Assembly: GCA_034665745.1 (NCBI GenBank)
Contig: JAXDJJ010000006.1
Span: 1 to 62,798 of the forward strand
Origin: JAXDJJ01 sp034665745
GTDB taxonomy: Bacteria; Actinomycetota; CADDZG01; WHSQ01
DNA length: 62,798 bases
Direction: 5' to 3'
In this document: one piece after another, positions 7,397 through 17,019 of the stretch
Layout: each line of letters opens with the position of its first letter
Position numbering within the stretch: position 1 is the stretch's first letter
The notes under the pieces: model-generated
Told to the model about the DNA's origin: nothing
The model's input: only the letters and a program-made list of their open reading frames with translations
Database searches by the model: none
Made by a program: the position numbers and the translations under genes

Positions 7397-9682
7397 ATGA
7401 GTTCTGGGGATATCTCCGCGCGCACCCGCTTCTACCGGCTGGGTTCCTTCGCCTACCGCAGGAAGTGGTGGGTCATCGCTGCGTGGATAGTGACCATGGG
7501 TGTTCTCGGTCCCCAGCTGGGCGTGATGCAGGACCGGATGTCGAACGGCGGCTTCGAGGTCAAAGGTTCCCAGTCGGACCGCGTGAAGAACATCATCGAG
7601 AACGACTTCTCGGGCCAATACAACCTGTCGGACCTGCTGGTCATGCACTCGGACTCGATGCAAGCGAGCGACGCCGACTTCCGTTCAACGTTCGAAGGGA
7701 TCAAGCAGGAGCTCTCGACCGCTCCGGGCGTCGCGGCGATCTCCGACCCCTACCAGTCTCCCGAGCAGTCGATCTCGCCCGACGGCACCACACTGACGGC
7801 GCGCGTCGGGCTGACCGATGACCAGGACCAAGCCCTTGCTCATGCGGACGTGTTGGACGAAGCGGTTGCCAAGGGTGCCGGGGATTCCGACATCACGGCC
7901 CTGCTGACCGGGGCCGCCCCGTTCTACCGGGACTTCTCACAAACGACCACGCACGACCTCGAGAGGGCCGAGAAGATCGCGTTCCCGATCACTTTGATCA
8001 TCTTGTTGATCGCGTTCGGCTCGTTGATCGCGGCGGGGATGCCGTTGATCATGGCGATCCTCGCTCTTGCGGTGTCGTTCGGATTCATCTCGATCATCGC
8101 GGCGAACTGGACCGTCAGCTTGTTTACGCAGAACATCGCCTCGATGATCGGGCTTGGGGTCGGCATCGACTACTCGTTGTTCATGGTCACGCGCTTCCGC
8201 GAGCGACTGCGCGCCGGTAGCACGGTCGAGAAAGCGATCAGCGAGGCAATGGCCACGAGCGGGAAGGCAGTCTTCGTCTCCGCCCTAACCGTTGCGGTCT
8301 CTCTGTCGGGGACCTTGCTCGTCAACCTCCAGGCGTTCCGGTCCATGGGCCTCGGCGCCATGATCGCGGTTGCCGTTGCGGGAGCCGCGGCCCTCACGTT
8401 GCTGCCCGCGCTCCTTAGCGCTGTTGGGCCAAAGGTGAACTCACTTCGCATCGGCCGTCGCCGCGACAAGGACAGCGCGATGTGGCACCGCTGGTCGATG
8501 ATCGTCATGCGCAGGCCGTGGGTCGCGCTGGGGGCCGCGGTGCTGATCCTGGGGTTCATCGCGTACCCGGCCCTCGACCTCAAGGTCGGTTCGTCGGGCG
8601 TTGCGATCCTTCCGAAGGACTCCGGTGTTCGACGCGCCGCGGAACTGACCGCCGACGCGTTCGGCGAAGGCCAGATCGCCCCCATACAGGTCGTGGTCAA
8701 GAATCCCGATGGGGTGCTGGCCGACGGATTCTCGGATGTCTACGCGATCGCACAGGCGATAGCAACGAACGACGAGGTCGTGCGTGTGGATTCGGTCGCG
8801 ACCTTGGCGCCGGATGCGGACGAGGCGACCGCGTTCGCCGTCGCCGGGTCCCCAGATGCTCAGCCGTTCGTGTCCTCGATCGTCACAGACGGTGGGAACA
8901 CCACCTTGCTTTCGGTCGTCACCCGTCATGGGGCCCAGTCCGAAGAAGCGGATGGTCTTGTGCGCGACCTCCGTGCCGACTTTCCGAACACGACTCAAGG
9001 CGGGTCCACAGTTCTCGTGGGTGGCGACCCGGGTCTCGAGTTGGACATCAACAACGAGCTCTCGGGCAAGCTCCCGTACATCATCGGTCTCGTGTTGCTG
9101 CTGTCGTTCTTGATCCTGCTCGTGTTCTTGCGCAGCCTGCTGTTGCCTTTGAAAGCGGTGCTGTTGAACCTAGGCTCGGTGCTGGCGGCTTACGGGATGC
9201 TCGTGCTCGTCTTCCAGAAGGGCTTCGGCGAAGGCCTACTCGGGTTCGAAGCGCAAGGACATATCGATCCGTTCCTGCCGGTGTTCATGTTCTGCATCCT
9301 GTTCGGGCTATCGATGGACTACGAGGTCTTCATGCTGTCCCGCATCCGCGAGGAGTACCAGCGGAGCCACGACAACACCGAAGCGGTCGGGTGGGGCCTC
9401 GAGCACACCGCAGGGATCATCACGAGCGCGGCCGCGATCATGGTCACGGTGTTCGGTGGTTTCGCCGCGGCAACGTTGATCCCGATCAAGGCGATGGGCT
9501 TCGGCCTTGCGGTCGCCGTGTTCCTCGACGCCACCCTGATCCGAGCCGTCATGGTCCCGGCGACGATGCGCTTGATGGGGGACTGGAACTGGTGGCTGCC
9601 GGGGTGGCTCGACCGGATCCTCCCGAAGGTCTCCCTGGAAGAAGCCCCGCCCCTGGTGGAACCGCTCCCCGCGGAGGGGTAA
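7397..9682 (+). CDS. MMPL/RND family membrane transporter
   Basis: A 761-residue transporter of the MMPL branch of the RND superfamily, which moves lipids or hydrophobic compounds using proton motive force. The repeated architecture is visible: one TM helix, an extracytoplasmic domain (about residues 35-170), a TM bundle with GLGVGIDYSLFMVTRFRE, then a second TM helix, domain and bundle with FGLSMDYEVFMLSRIREEY. The conserved D-Y pairs in both bundles are the proton-relay region. ATG 7397 is chosen because homology starts there and TTAGCT lies six bases upstream. The copper oxidase gene follows on the same strand. Confidence 0.9.
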   Translation: MSSGDISARTRFYRLGSFAYRRKWWVIAAWIVTMGVLGPQLGVMQDRMSNGGFEVKGSQSDRVKNIIENDFSGQYNLSDLLVMHSDSMQASDADFRSTFEGIKQELSTAPGVAAISDPYQSPEQSISPDGTTLTARVGLTDDQDQALAHADVLDEAVAKGAGDSDITALLTGAAPFYRDFSQTTTHDLERAEKIAFPITLIILLIAFGSLIAAGMPLIMAILALAVSFGFISIIAANWTVSLFTQNIASMIGLGVGIDYSLFMVTRFRERLRAGSTVEKAISEAMATSGKAVFVSALTVAVSLSGTLLVNLQAFRSMGLGAMIAVAVAGAAALTLLPALLSAVGPKVNSLRIGRRRDKDSAMWHRWSMIVMRRPWVALGAAVLILGFIAYPALDLKVGSSGVAILPKDSGVRRAAELTADAFGEGQIAPIQVVVKNPDGVLADGFSDVYAIAQAIATNDEVVRVDSVATLAPDADEATAFAVAGSPDAQPFVSSIVTDGGNTTLLSVVTRHGAQSEEADGLVRDLRADFPNTTQGGSTVLVGGDPGLELDINNELSGKLPYIIGLVLLLSFLILLVFLRSLLLPLKAVLLNLGSVLAAYGMLVLVFQKGFGEGLLGFEAQGHIDPFLPVFMFCILFGLSMDYEVFMLSRIREEYQRSHDNTEAVGWGLEHTAGIITSAAAIMVTVFGGFAAATLIPIKAMGFGLAVAVFLDATLIRAVMVPATMRLMGDWNWWLPGWLDRILPKVSLEEAPPLVEPLPAEG

Positions 9683-9741
9683 CCCCCTAGAGAACGGGAC
9701 AAAGCAGGACAAGCCGCGGGCGCGGCGAAACCCACCTGAGG

Positions 9742-11607
9742 ATGGGTACTCGGGGGGTCACCAGAACTCTGATCGCGATGGCGCTCGCCGTCACGTGGGC
9801 GCTCGCCTCCCTCTCGTCGGCCACCGCCGCATCGTCCGATCCCGGCACCTTCTCCGAACCTTTCTCCGAACCCACCGTCGACGGGCAATCGACCGACGAG
9901 AAGTGCATCACTCACACCGAGGGAACCGAGTCCCACAAGGAGTGCAAACCCGCGGCCGGAACCATGTCGGTGCTGGCGGATGGACGGATCCTCTACTGGA
10001 ACGCGCTCGAGGGGACCGAGAACGTCAAGAACGGGATCGCCCTCGAGTTCGGAACCGTTTCGGTCAACGACCAAACGCGCGTCTTGGACCTGAGCGGTCC
10101 CACGTGGCTCATGCCTCAGCCGAACGACGCGGGTGCGAACCCGAACGGCACGCCCCCCGAAGAGCTCTTCCCGGGCAGCGCCTCGACCGAGACGTACAAC
10201 GACGGCGCGTTGTTCTGCGCCGATGTCGTGCAGCTTCCCGACGGTCGCATCCTCGCGATCGGTGGGACGCAGTACTACACGGAAGGTGGCGCGGTCGAGC
10301 TCGAAGGCCTTCCGAACGCACGCATCTTCGATCCCGAGACGAACACGTGGACCCAAACCGGGTCGATGAACTACGGCCGCTGGTACCCGAGCACGGTCAC
10401 CTTGGCGGATGGCGACATCTTCGTTGCAAGTGGCGTGAAGAAGCTCTTGAAGCCCGTGTATCCCAGCCATGCCGCCGATTCCGGCCGCAACGTCACTCAG
10501 ACCGAGACCTACGACTACTCGACGGGAGAGTGGACCTACAACGGTGCGACGGCCGATCGCTCGCTACCGCTGTATCCCCGCCTGCATCTGCTTCCGAGCG
10601 GCAAGGTCTTCTACAACGCGGCGGGACAGGTCTTCAACCCGGCCGGTCAGGCTTACGACGAAGCGACGTGGAACATCGCCGCGGTCTACGACCCATCTAC
10701 GAAGGCGTGGAGCGACCTCGGCATCCCGGGGATCGGTACGAAGGCGCCCGGGTTCCGCGGCTCGACGTTCTCGATCATGTTGCCCTTGAAGCCCGATGCA
10801 GAAGGCAACTACGCAGAGGCCAGCTTCCTTACAGCCGGAGGTGTCTACGGTGTCACCCCAGGCAGTTACATCGCGCATCCGTTCTCCACGATCACGACCG
10901 TGACGAACGCCGACGAGATGACCACGCGCGAGGTTGGCGACCTCAACAACAACCGTTGGTACTCGACCGGTGTGCTGCTTCCCGACGGCGAGGTGTTCGC
11001 GGTCAGTGGAGCGTCCTCGGACGAGGTCATCGGTCCGGGAACGGGCTTCCCCGTCACCGAGGCTGAGATGTTCGATCCCGAGACAGAAGAGTGGCGGACC
11101 GTAGCCAGCCAGCATCACGCGCGGACGTATCACAACACCGCGATGCTGCTCCCGGACGGAAGCGTCCTGGTTGGCGGACACGCGCCGATCTCGACCCTCT
11201 ACGGCTTCAACCAGACATTGCCGGGCGGGTTGTTCTCGCCGAACGAGGGCCGTGACCCGACATTCGAGATCTACAAGCCTTGGTACTTCAACCGCAGCGA
11301 TCGCCCCGAGGTCGTCAACATCTCAGAGCGGGTCGACTACGGCACCGCTTTCAATGTGGTTATCGATGGCGATACGTCGGACATCGAGAGCGTTGTGCTC
11401 GTGCGCAACCCGTCGATCACGCACCTGATCGATGGTGACCAGCGCAACGTCGAGCTTCAGATCGTCAAGAAGGAAGGCCACATGCTCACGGTCCTCGGCC
11501 CCCCGAACGGTGCCGTTGCACCGGCAGGGCCCTACATGTTGTTCGTTAACCGCCGCGCAAGTGATGGCGCACTGGTGCCATCCACCTCCGAACAGATCTT
11601 CATCTGA
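9742..11607 (+). CDS. Secreted copper-radical oxidase (galactose/glyoxal oxidase-like)
   Basis: A 621-residue secreted kelch-propeller oxidase with a C-terminal DUF1929/E-set domain. A signal peptide occupies about residues 1-30. The residues that build the Cys-Tyr cofactor and copper site in galactose oxidase can be aligned: Cys159 (LFCADVVQLPDG), Tyr215 (GRWYPST), Tyr463-His464 (RTYHNTAMLLPDG) and His561 (ITHLIDGDQR). Kelch-like PDG/GG repeats recur between them. Enzymes of this family oxidise primary alcohols or aldehydes and make H2O2. It resembles the GlxA/glyoxal oxidase side more than fungal galactose oxidase; the substrate is unknown. Confidence 0.85.
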   Translation: MGTRGVTRTLIAMALAVTWALASLSSATAASSDPGTFSEPFSEPTVDGQSTDEKCITHTEGTESHKECKPAAGTMSVLADGRILYWNALEGTENVKNGIALEFGTVSVNDQTRVLDLSGPTWLMPQPNDAGANPNGTPPEELFPGSASTETYNDGALFCADVVQLPDGRILAIGGTQYYTEGGAVELEGLPNARIFDPETNTWTQTGSMNYGRWYPSTVTLADGDIFVASGVKKLLKPVYPSHAADSGRNVTQTETYDYSTGEWTYNGATADRSLPLYPRLHLLPSGKVFYNAAGQVFNPAGQAYDEATWNIAAVYDPSTKAWSDLGIPGIGTKAPGFRGSTFSIMLPLKPDAEGNYAEASFLTAGGVYGVTPGSYIAHPFSTITTVTNADEMTTREVGDLNNNRWYSTGVLLPDGEVFAVSGASSDEVIGPGTGFPVTEAEMFDPETEEWRTVASQHHARTYHNTAMLLPDGSVLVGGHAPISTLYGFNQTLPGGLFSPNEGRDPTFEIYKPWYFNRSDRPEVVNISERVDYGTAFNVVIDGDTSDIESVVLVRNPSITHLIDGDQRNVELQIVKKEGHMLTVLGPPNGAVAPAGPYMLFVNRRASDGALVPSTSEQIFI

Positions 11608-11626
11608 ACTAGGTCTCGGCCCCCCG

Positions 11627-11632
11627 TACACT
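11627..11632 (+). promoter_or_regulatory. -10 box (TACACT), leaderless aminotransferase
   Basis: TACACT, six-base spacer cactgc, then ATG 11639; no SD present. Confidence 0.55.
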
Positions 11633-11638
11633 CACTGC

Positions 11639-13000
11639 ATGGCCATCAGTGAGGCACTAACCAGCAAGGCTGGAGCTCTTCTCGATCCAGAAGTAGCGAC
11701 CTACGAGAAGCGGACGACGAAGTCCAAGGCGCTGTACGAGCGCGCCGGCAAGTCGATGCCGTTCGGCGTTGCCTCGTCCTTCCAAGCAGGTGACCCGTAT
11801 CCCCTCTACATCGCATCGGGCAAGGGGAGCCACGTGACCGATGTCGACGGCAACTCCTATGTCGACTATCACAACGGTTTCGGCACGATGGTCGTTGGAC
11901 ACGCTCACCCACTTGTCGTCGAAGCGATGGAGAAGGCGATCCGCACCGGTACGCATTTCGCTGCGACCACCGAGGCCGCCGTTGCCTTGGCCGAAGAGGT
12001 CAAGCGCAGGTTCGGCGTCGATAAGGTGCGATTTACGAACTCCGGAACCGAAGCCACTATGGATGCGGTGCGCCTCGCGCGCGCGGCGGCAGGCAAGGAC
12101 ATCCTTCTCAAGATCGAAGGCTCGTATCACGGACACCATGACGCGGTGATGTATTCGGTGGTTGCGAGCATGGACTCCGCCGGCGGGGGAGAGCGACCGT
12201 GGTCGGTTCCGTTCTCGCGTGGCATCCCGGAGTCGACCGCCGAACACACCAAGATCGTTCCGTTCAATGACATCGACGCGCTGCGTTCGGCCCTCGACGA
12301 ATTCGATGGGCAGGTTGGTGCCTTGATCATGGAACCGGTGATGATGAACATCGGCATCGTGTTGCCACAGCCCGGGTACCTCGAGGCGGTGCGCAAGCTC
12401 TGCACCGACCGCGGCGTTGTTCTGATCTTCGACGAGGTCAAGACAGGAGTGACGATCGCACCGGGTGGAGCCACCGAGTACTTCGGCGTCCAGCCCGACC
12501 TGGTCTGTCTCGCGAAGGCACTGGGCGGGGGTGCACCGATCGGTGCGTTCGCCGGCACCTCAGCGATCATGGACGAGATCGAGAACGGGGTTGCGGCCCT
12601 AGGAACGTTCAACGGGAACCCCTATTCGATGGCCGCAGGGCTGGCGACCCTCACGAAGGTGTTGACGCCCGACGCTTACGAGCACCTGGCGAAACTGGGC
12701 ACGCGTCTTGCCACCGGCTCGCAGGAGATCTTCGAACGTCACGGCATCCCGGCCACCACGACGGACCTGGGATGCAAGGGCTCGGTCACGTTCCGAGACA
12801 AACCCGTCGAGAACTATCGGGACTTCCTCGATGTCGACGACTCGCTGTTCGAGGCCTACTGGTTCTGGGTCATCAACCGCGGCATCTACATGACACCCGG
12901 GAAGGAAGAGCAGTGGACGATCTCGGTCCAGCACTCCGAAGACGACATCGATCAGACCCTAGAGGCCCTTGCGAGCTACTGCGCCGAAGTAGCTAGCTAG
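11639..13000 (+). CDS. Class III PLP-dependent aminotransferase (HemL-like)
   Basis: A 453-residue fold-type I aminotransferase, closest in style to glutamate-1-semialdehyde aminomutases and related omega-aminotransferases. Visible are TNSGTEATMDAVRLAR (PLP phosphate contact), GSYHGHHD, IFDEVKTG (Asp to the PLP nitrogen) and LAKALGGGAPIGA (Schiff-base Lys). ATG 11639 is fixed by the leaderless -10 box; the frame runs further upstream only as an overlap of the oxidase gene. It shares a CTAG with the convergent potC1 stop. Next to a polyamine-type transporter, an amine or beta-amino-acid role is more likely than heme synthesis, but this is inference. Confidence 0.85.
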   Translation: MAISEALTSKAGALLDPEVATYEKRTTKSKALYERAGKSMPFGVASSFQAGDPYPLYIASGKGSHVTDVDGNSYVDYHNGFGTMVVGHAHPLVVEAMEKAIRTGTHFAATTEAAVALAEEVKRRFGVDKVRFTNSGTEATMDAVRLARAAAGKDILLKIEGSYHGHHDAVMYSVVASMDSAGGGERPWSVPFSRGIPESTAEHTKIVPFNDIDALRSALDEFDGQVGALIMEPVMMNIGIVLPQPGYLEAVRKLCTDRGVVLIFDEVKTGVTIAPGGATEYFGVQPDLVCLAKALGGGAPIGAFAGTSAIMDEIENGVAALGTFNGNPYSMAAGLATLTKVLTPDAYEHLAKLGTRLATGSQEIFERHGIPATTTDLGCKGSVTFRDKPVENYRDFLDVDDSLFEAYWFWVINRGIYMTPGKEEQWTISVQHSEDDIDQTLEALASYCAEVAS

Positions 13001-13830
13001 ACAGCAGTGCGGGCCGTGACCTCGGCCCTCGCCATCCTGCGCTGCCACAAGAGGTTCCCGACCGCGAGCGCGGCCCCCCCAACGAAGATCAAGGTGCCCA
13101 TAACGTTGACCTGTGGCGGGATGCCGAGCCGGGAGGCCCCGAACACCCACAAGGGGAACGTCGTCGTCTGACCCGCGACGAAACTAGTGATCACGTAGTC
13201 GTCGATGGATAGAGCGAACGCGAGCAACGCTCCGGCGAGGACACCGGGGAAGATCAACGGGAAGATCACTTTCCAGAACGCGGTCCACGGCCGGGCGCCG
13301 AGGTCTTGCGCAGCTTCCTCCAGAGAGTTGTCGAATCCGGCGAGCCGAGCCTCAACGGTGATGGCTACGTAGGCGATGTTGAACATCACGTGCGCGATCA
13401 GGATCGTGAGGAAGCCGCGCGAGACGTTCACCGTTACGAACAGGGCCAGTAGAGACGCCCCCAACACGACCTCGGGTGATGCGATGTTCATGAACATCAT
13501 CATGTTCACGCTCGACTTGCCCCTGAAGCGGTAACGGCCCATCGCCAGAGCGATCATCGTCCCCAGGATCGTCGCGAACACTGTCGAGAGGGCCGCTATC
13601 GACAACGAGTTGCGCAGGGCGGTCGTGAGGTCTTGGATCGCGAAGAGCTCGCGGTAGTGGCGCAGCGTGAATCCTTGCCACGTGAAGTTGAAGCGGCCCG
13701 TGGTGTCGTTGAACCCGAACAAGATCATCACGAAGATCGGCAGCATCAGATACAGGATCACGATGGCGGTGTAGGTGGGCAGTATTCGACTCGTCCACCG
13801 GCGGCGCGGCCCCCGTTGCGCGACGCTCAT
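12997..13830 (-). CDS. potC: Polyamine-type ABC transporter permease, PotC-like (system 1)
   Basis: A 277-residue inner membrane permease with six predicted TM helices and the EAA loop that contacts the ATPase (EEAAQDLGARPWTAFWKVIFPLIFPGV). ATG 13830 overlaps the potB1 TGA (ATGA), marking translational coupling. Last gene of the gabT-potA-potD-potB-potC operon on the minus strand; forms the channel with PotB. Substrate is inferred from family: spermidine, putrescine or a related amine. Confidence 0.9.
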   Translation of the reverse strand: MSVAQRGPRRRWTSRILPTYTAIVILYLMLPIFVMILFGFNDTTGRFNFTWQGFTLRHYRELFAIQDLTTALRNSLSIAALSTVFATILGTMIALAMGRYRFRGKSSVNMMMFMNIASPEVVLGASLLALFVTVNVSRGFLTILIAHVMFNIAYVAITVEARLAGFDNSLEEAAQDLGARPWTAFWKVIFPLIFPGVLAGALLAFALSIDDYVITSFVAGQTTTFPLWVFGASRLGIPPQVNVMGTLIFVGGAALAVGNLLWQRRMARAEVTARTAV

Positions 13831-14678
13831 GTGGTGAACTCCTTGAGCTCGTCGGTGCCGACCCGTCGTGCATAGAGGAACATCGCCAGTAAGAGCACGG
13901 CCATCACGACGAACCCGAGTGCCGACGCCAGTGGATAGTCGAAGTTGTTGAGGAACAGGGTCTGGATGATGTTGCCGATCATGGTGGTGCTCGGCCCCCC
14001 AAGGATCGAGGCGTTGATGAAGTCGGCCGACGCGGGGATGAACGTCAACATGACCCCGGCAAGCACACCGGGCATCGATAACGGCAGGATCACCTTCCGG
14101 AACACCTCGGTCTTGCTCGCGTAAAGGTCTTGGGCTGCCTCGACGACCCGTCGGTCCAAACGTTCGAGCCCGACATACAAGGGCAGCGCCATGAACGGCA
14201 GGAAGTTGTAGGTCAGTCCGCAGATGACCGCGAATGGGGTCGCGAGGACGTGGAAGTCGTTGGGTAGCACCCCTAGGTCCTTGAGGGGGCCGAGGATGAT
14301 GCCCTGGTCGGCCAACAGGAACTCCCACGACAACGTACGGACCACGAACGAGACGAAGAAGGGGAGTAACAGCAACAGCAGGAAGGTGGACTTGTTACGA
14401 CCGCCGTAGAACGCGATCCAGTACGCCATCGGGTACGCGATCAACAGGGCTGCCAGGGTCGCGATCGTGCCGTACTCGAGCGAGCGCAGCAGTTGCGGCG
14501 CGTACTGCTTGATGCCGTCGACGTAGTTCTGGAAATGGAACGTCTGTGAGAAGCCGTCCTCGATGTTGCCGGTCTGCGTGGATACCGACAGCATCACGAG
14601 GAGCGGCACGAGGAAGAACAGAGCAAGCCAAACGCCGCCCGGGACGATCAGCAGATACGGGGCTAAACGCTTACGCAC
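13827..14678 (-). CDS. potB: Polyamine-type ABC transporter permease, PotB-like (system 1)
   Basis: A 283-residue permease with six TM helices and the EAA loop (VEAAQDLYASKTEVFRKVILPLSMPGV). GTG 14678 follows the potD1 TAG directly (TAGGTG), and the stop overlaps potC1's ATG. Pairs with PotC to form the translocation path of the first polyamine-type importer. Confidence 0.9.
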   Translation of the reverse strand: MRKRLAPYLLIVPGGVWLALFFLVPLLVMLSVSTQTGNIEDGFSQTFHFQNYVDGIKQYAPQLLRSLEYGTIATLAALLIAYPMAYWIAFYGGRNKSTFLLLLLLPFFVSFVVRTLSWEFLLADQGIILGPLKDLGVLPNDFHVLATPFAVICGLTYNFLPFMALPLYVGLERLDRRVVEAAQDLYASKTEVFRKVILPLSMPGVLAGVMLTFIPASADFINASILGGPSTTMIGNIIQTLFLNNFDYPLASALGFVVMAVLLLAMFLYARRVGTDELKEFTT

Positions 14679-15911
14679 CTACGACTGGTAGATCGGCTCG
14701 AACGTCGCGTTCCACTCCTGCTCTTCTTCGGTCGTGAGGACCCGGTAGCGGTAGGTGCTGTTGTACATCTCCTCGGTGGGGAAGACCAAGGGACTCTCCG
14801 CAACCGCTTTGTCCTTGAGATCGTTCGCGATGATCTCTTGCGCCGCGGGGACGGGCGTGATGTACCAGACCCAGTCGGCGATGATCGCGGCGATCTCCGG
14901 TTGGTACACGTAATCCATCATCGTGATCGCGTCGACCGGGTTCTCTGCATGCGCAGGGATGCACATGTTGTCGGTCCACAGGATCCCGCCTTCGTCCGGT
15001 ACGACGAACTTCAGGTCGGGCGAGCCGGAGTTCTGAGCCTGGAACACGTCGCCCGACCACGCCATCGTCAACCACACGTCACCTGAACTAAGGGCCTTGA
15101 TGTAGTTCTGTTGGTAGTACTGGCGCACGATCCCGTCGTCGCGTTGCTTCGTGAGCATGTCGGCGGCCGCGGTCCAGTCGTCGGGGGTCGAGGTTTCGGG
15201 GTTCACACCCATCCCGGCCATGGCGAAGTTGGGCAGGTCCAAGGTGTCGCCGAACATGCCGACCTTCCCCTTGAACTCCGGATCGAGGAGATCGTTGAAG
15301 CTCGTGATCTCGCGGCCCGTGAGCTTCGGGTTGTAGCCGATCCCGGTGATGCCCGATTGCCACGGCACCGTGTACTCGTTACCTGGGTCGTAACTAGGGT
15401 CCTTGTACTTGGGGGCCGCGTACTGCTCGAAGTTCTTGAGATAGCTGTGCTCGAGGGGCGTCAGGTAGTTGAGGCGGATCATCTTGGAGAGGGTCGCCCC
15501 GTTCGTGAGTACGACGATGTCGTAACCCGTGGGCTTGCCGGCGGCAAGGCTCGGTTGGATCGTCGAGAAGAACGTCTCGTTCTCGTTGACGGGTTCCTTG
15601 TAGGTGACCTCGATCCCGGTGTCCTTCTCGAAACGATCGAGAGAGGGGTGGATGACCTTGCCGTTGACCTTCTTCTGGTCGATGTAGAGGGGCCAGTTGG
15701 CGAAGCTCAGGACGCCATTCTTCGTGGCGTTGTCCCAGATCGACGCGGCCTGCTCGTCGGTGACTTCCTTGCCCTTCGTGCCGCCGACCCCGCATGCGGT
15801 CAGGAAGGCAGCAAGCGAGAACGCGCCCGCTCCGCGTCCGGCGGTGCGCAGCAGCTCGCGGCGGGTGATCAGGTCCTTCTCGAGGGCCTTGTTCAAGTCG
15901 AACTCGCTCAT
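14679..15911 (-). CDS. potD: Polyamine-type substrate-binding lipoprotein, PotD-like (system 1)
   Basis: A 410-residue extracellular solute-binding protein. The N-terminus carries a twin-arginine motif (TRRELLRTAG) followed by a lipobox (FLTAC), so it is probably exported folded by Tat and then lipidated. The mature part shows the PotD/PotF pattern (FANWPLYID, DIVVLTNG, VPWQSGITGIGYNP, WTDNMCIPAHAENP). ATG 15911 has a perfect SD (aaggaggaaac) and overlaps the potA1 TGA (ATGA). A strong internal SD fits the high amount of binding protein needed. Confidence 0.92.
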   Translation of the reverse strand: MSEFDLNKALEKDLITRRELLRTAGRGAGAFSLAAFLTACGVGGTKGKEVTDEQAASIWDNATKNGVLSFANWPLYIDQKKVNGKVIHPSLDRFEKDTGIEVTYKEPVNENETFFSTIQPSLAAGKPTGYDIVVLTNGATLSKMIRLNYLTPLEHSYLKNFEQYAAPKYKDPSYDPGNEYTVPWQSGITGIGYNPKLTGREITSFNDLLDPEFKGKVGMFGDTLDLPNFAMAGMGVNPETSTPDDWTAAADMLTKQRDDGIVRQYYQQNYIKALSSGDVWLTMAWSGDVFQAQNSGSPDLKFVVPDEGGILWTDNMCIPAHAENPVDAITMMDYVYQPEIAAIIADWVWYITPVPAAQEIIANDLKDKAVAESPLVFPTEEMYNSTYRYRVLTTEEEQEWNATFEPIYQS

Positions 15912-17017
15912 GTTTCCTCCTTGGTTGCCGCCGGTTCCAAGCTCTTGCCGAGCGCGAACGTGTGCTCGACCCGCCACCGCATGGTTACTTCATCTCCGGC
16001 TTTGGGGATGTCACCGTTACCGAGGTTCTGCGCGTAAACGACCACTTTGTTGCCGCCCGCTACAACGATCTCGAACTGATGGCTGACTCCGACGAACGTT
16101 GCCAGAGACACGCGCCCCGGCAATGCATTCCAGTCTGGGTCGACGTGGGCCGGGCCCGTGGCGATCGTGATCTTCTCGGGCCGGACCCCGATCTTCACAG
16201 CCTTGCCCTCACCGACACGCGCCGTCGGGACTTTGAGCTCGGTGCCTTCGACCACGACGGTGGTCGTGTCGCCCGAGCTGTGGCCAACGGTTGCATCGAG
16301 GAGGTTGGACGCGCCTAGGAAGCCGGCGACGAATTCCGTTGCGGGGTTCTCGTAGATGTCTTGTGGGGTTCCGAGCTGCTCGATCACCCCGGCACGCATC
16401 ACCGCGATGCGGTCGGACATCGTCAAGGCCTCTTCCTGGTCGTGAGTGACGTAGATGAACGTGATGCCGACCCGGCCCTGGATCGCTTTGAGCTCGAGCT
16501 GCATGTGCTTGCGGAGCTTCAGATCCAGCGCGCCGAGGGGCTCGTCCAGCAGCAACACCCCTGGTTCGTTGACCAGAGCGCGGGCCAGCGCCACACGCTG
16601 TTGCTGCCCGCCCGAGAGCTGATTCGGCTTCCGCTTGTCGTAGCCCTCGAGATCTACGAGGCGCAAGGACTCGGCGACCTTCGTGGACACGGCCGAGGCG
16701 TCGAGCTTCTTCCTCCTCAGGCCGAACGCGACGTTCTCGTAGACGTCGAGGTGGGGGAACAAGGCGTAGGACTGGAACACGGTGTTGACGTCCCGCTTGT
16801 ATGGGGGCGTGTTGGTGATGTCGTTGCCGCCGAGGAAGACCCGGCCCGCACTCGGTTCCTCGAAGCCACCGATCATCCGGAGGGTCGTTGTCTTTCCGCA
16901 TCCAGACGGGCCCAGCAGAGAGAAGAACTCGCCTTCTTCGATGAGGACCGAGAGGTCGTCGACCGCAACGGTGTCGTTGAACCGCTTCGTCACCGACTCG
17001 AGACGAACGTCTGCCAC
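15908..17017 (-). CDS. potA: Polyamine-type ABC transporter ATPase, PotA-like (system 1)
   Basis: A 369-residue ATPase with Walker A GPSGCGKTTT, Q-loop, signature LSGGQQQRVALARAL, Walker B LLLDEPLGALD, and H-loop THDQEEALTMSDRI. The C-terminal third is a TOBE regulatory domain (VRPEKITI ... EIVVAGGNKVVVYAQN). GTG 17017 lies two bases after the gabT stop and is the start I chose; GTG 17047 would overlap gabT. Drives uptake through PotBC. Confidence 0.92.
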   Translation of the reverse strand: MADVRLESVTKRFNDTVAVDDLSVLIEEGEFFSLLGPSGCGKTTTLRMIGGFEEPSAGRVFLGGNDITNTPPYKRDVNTVFQSYALFPHLDVYENVAFGLRRKKLDASAVSTKVAESLRLVDLEGYDKRKPNQLSGGQQQRVALARALVNEPGVLLLDEPLGALDLKLRKHMQLELKAIQGRVGITFIYVTHDQEEALTMSDRIAVMRAGVIEQLGTPQDIYENPATEFVAGFLGASNLLDATVGHSSGDTTTVVVEGTELKVPTARVGEGKAVKIGVRPEKITIATGPAHVDPDWNALPGRVSLATFVGVSHQFEIVVAGGNKVVVYAQNLGNGDIPKAGDEVTMRWRVEHTFALGKSLEPAATKEET

Positions 17018-17019
17018 CT

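Noticed and set aside
8482..9690. 402-codon plus-strand frame inside the MMPL gene
   Set aside because: Arg/Gly/Pro-rich translation typical of a frame-shifted read of high-GC coding DNA; the MMPL frame is clearly real.
9319..10470. 383-codon minus-strand frame opposite the MMPL and oxidase genes
   Set aside because: Antisense of two genes with clear family motifs; composition is that of a shadow frame.
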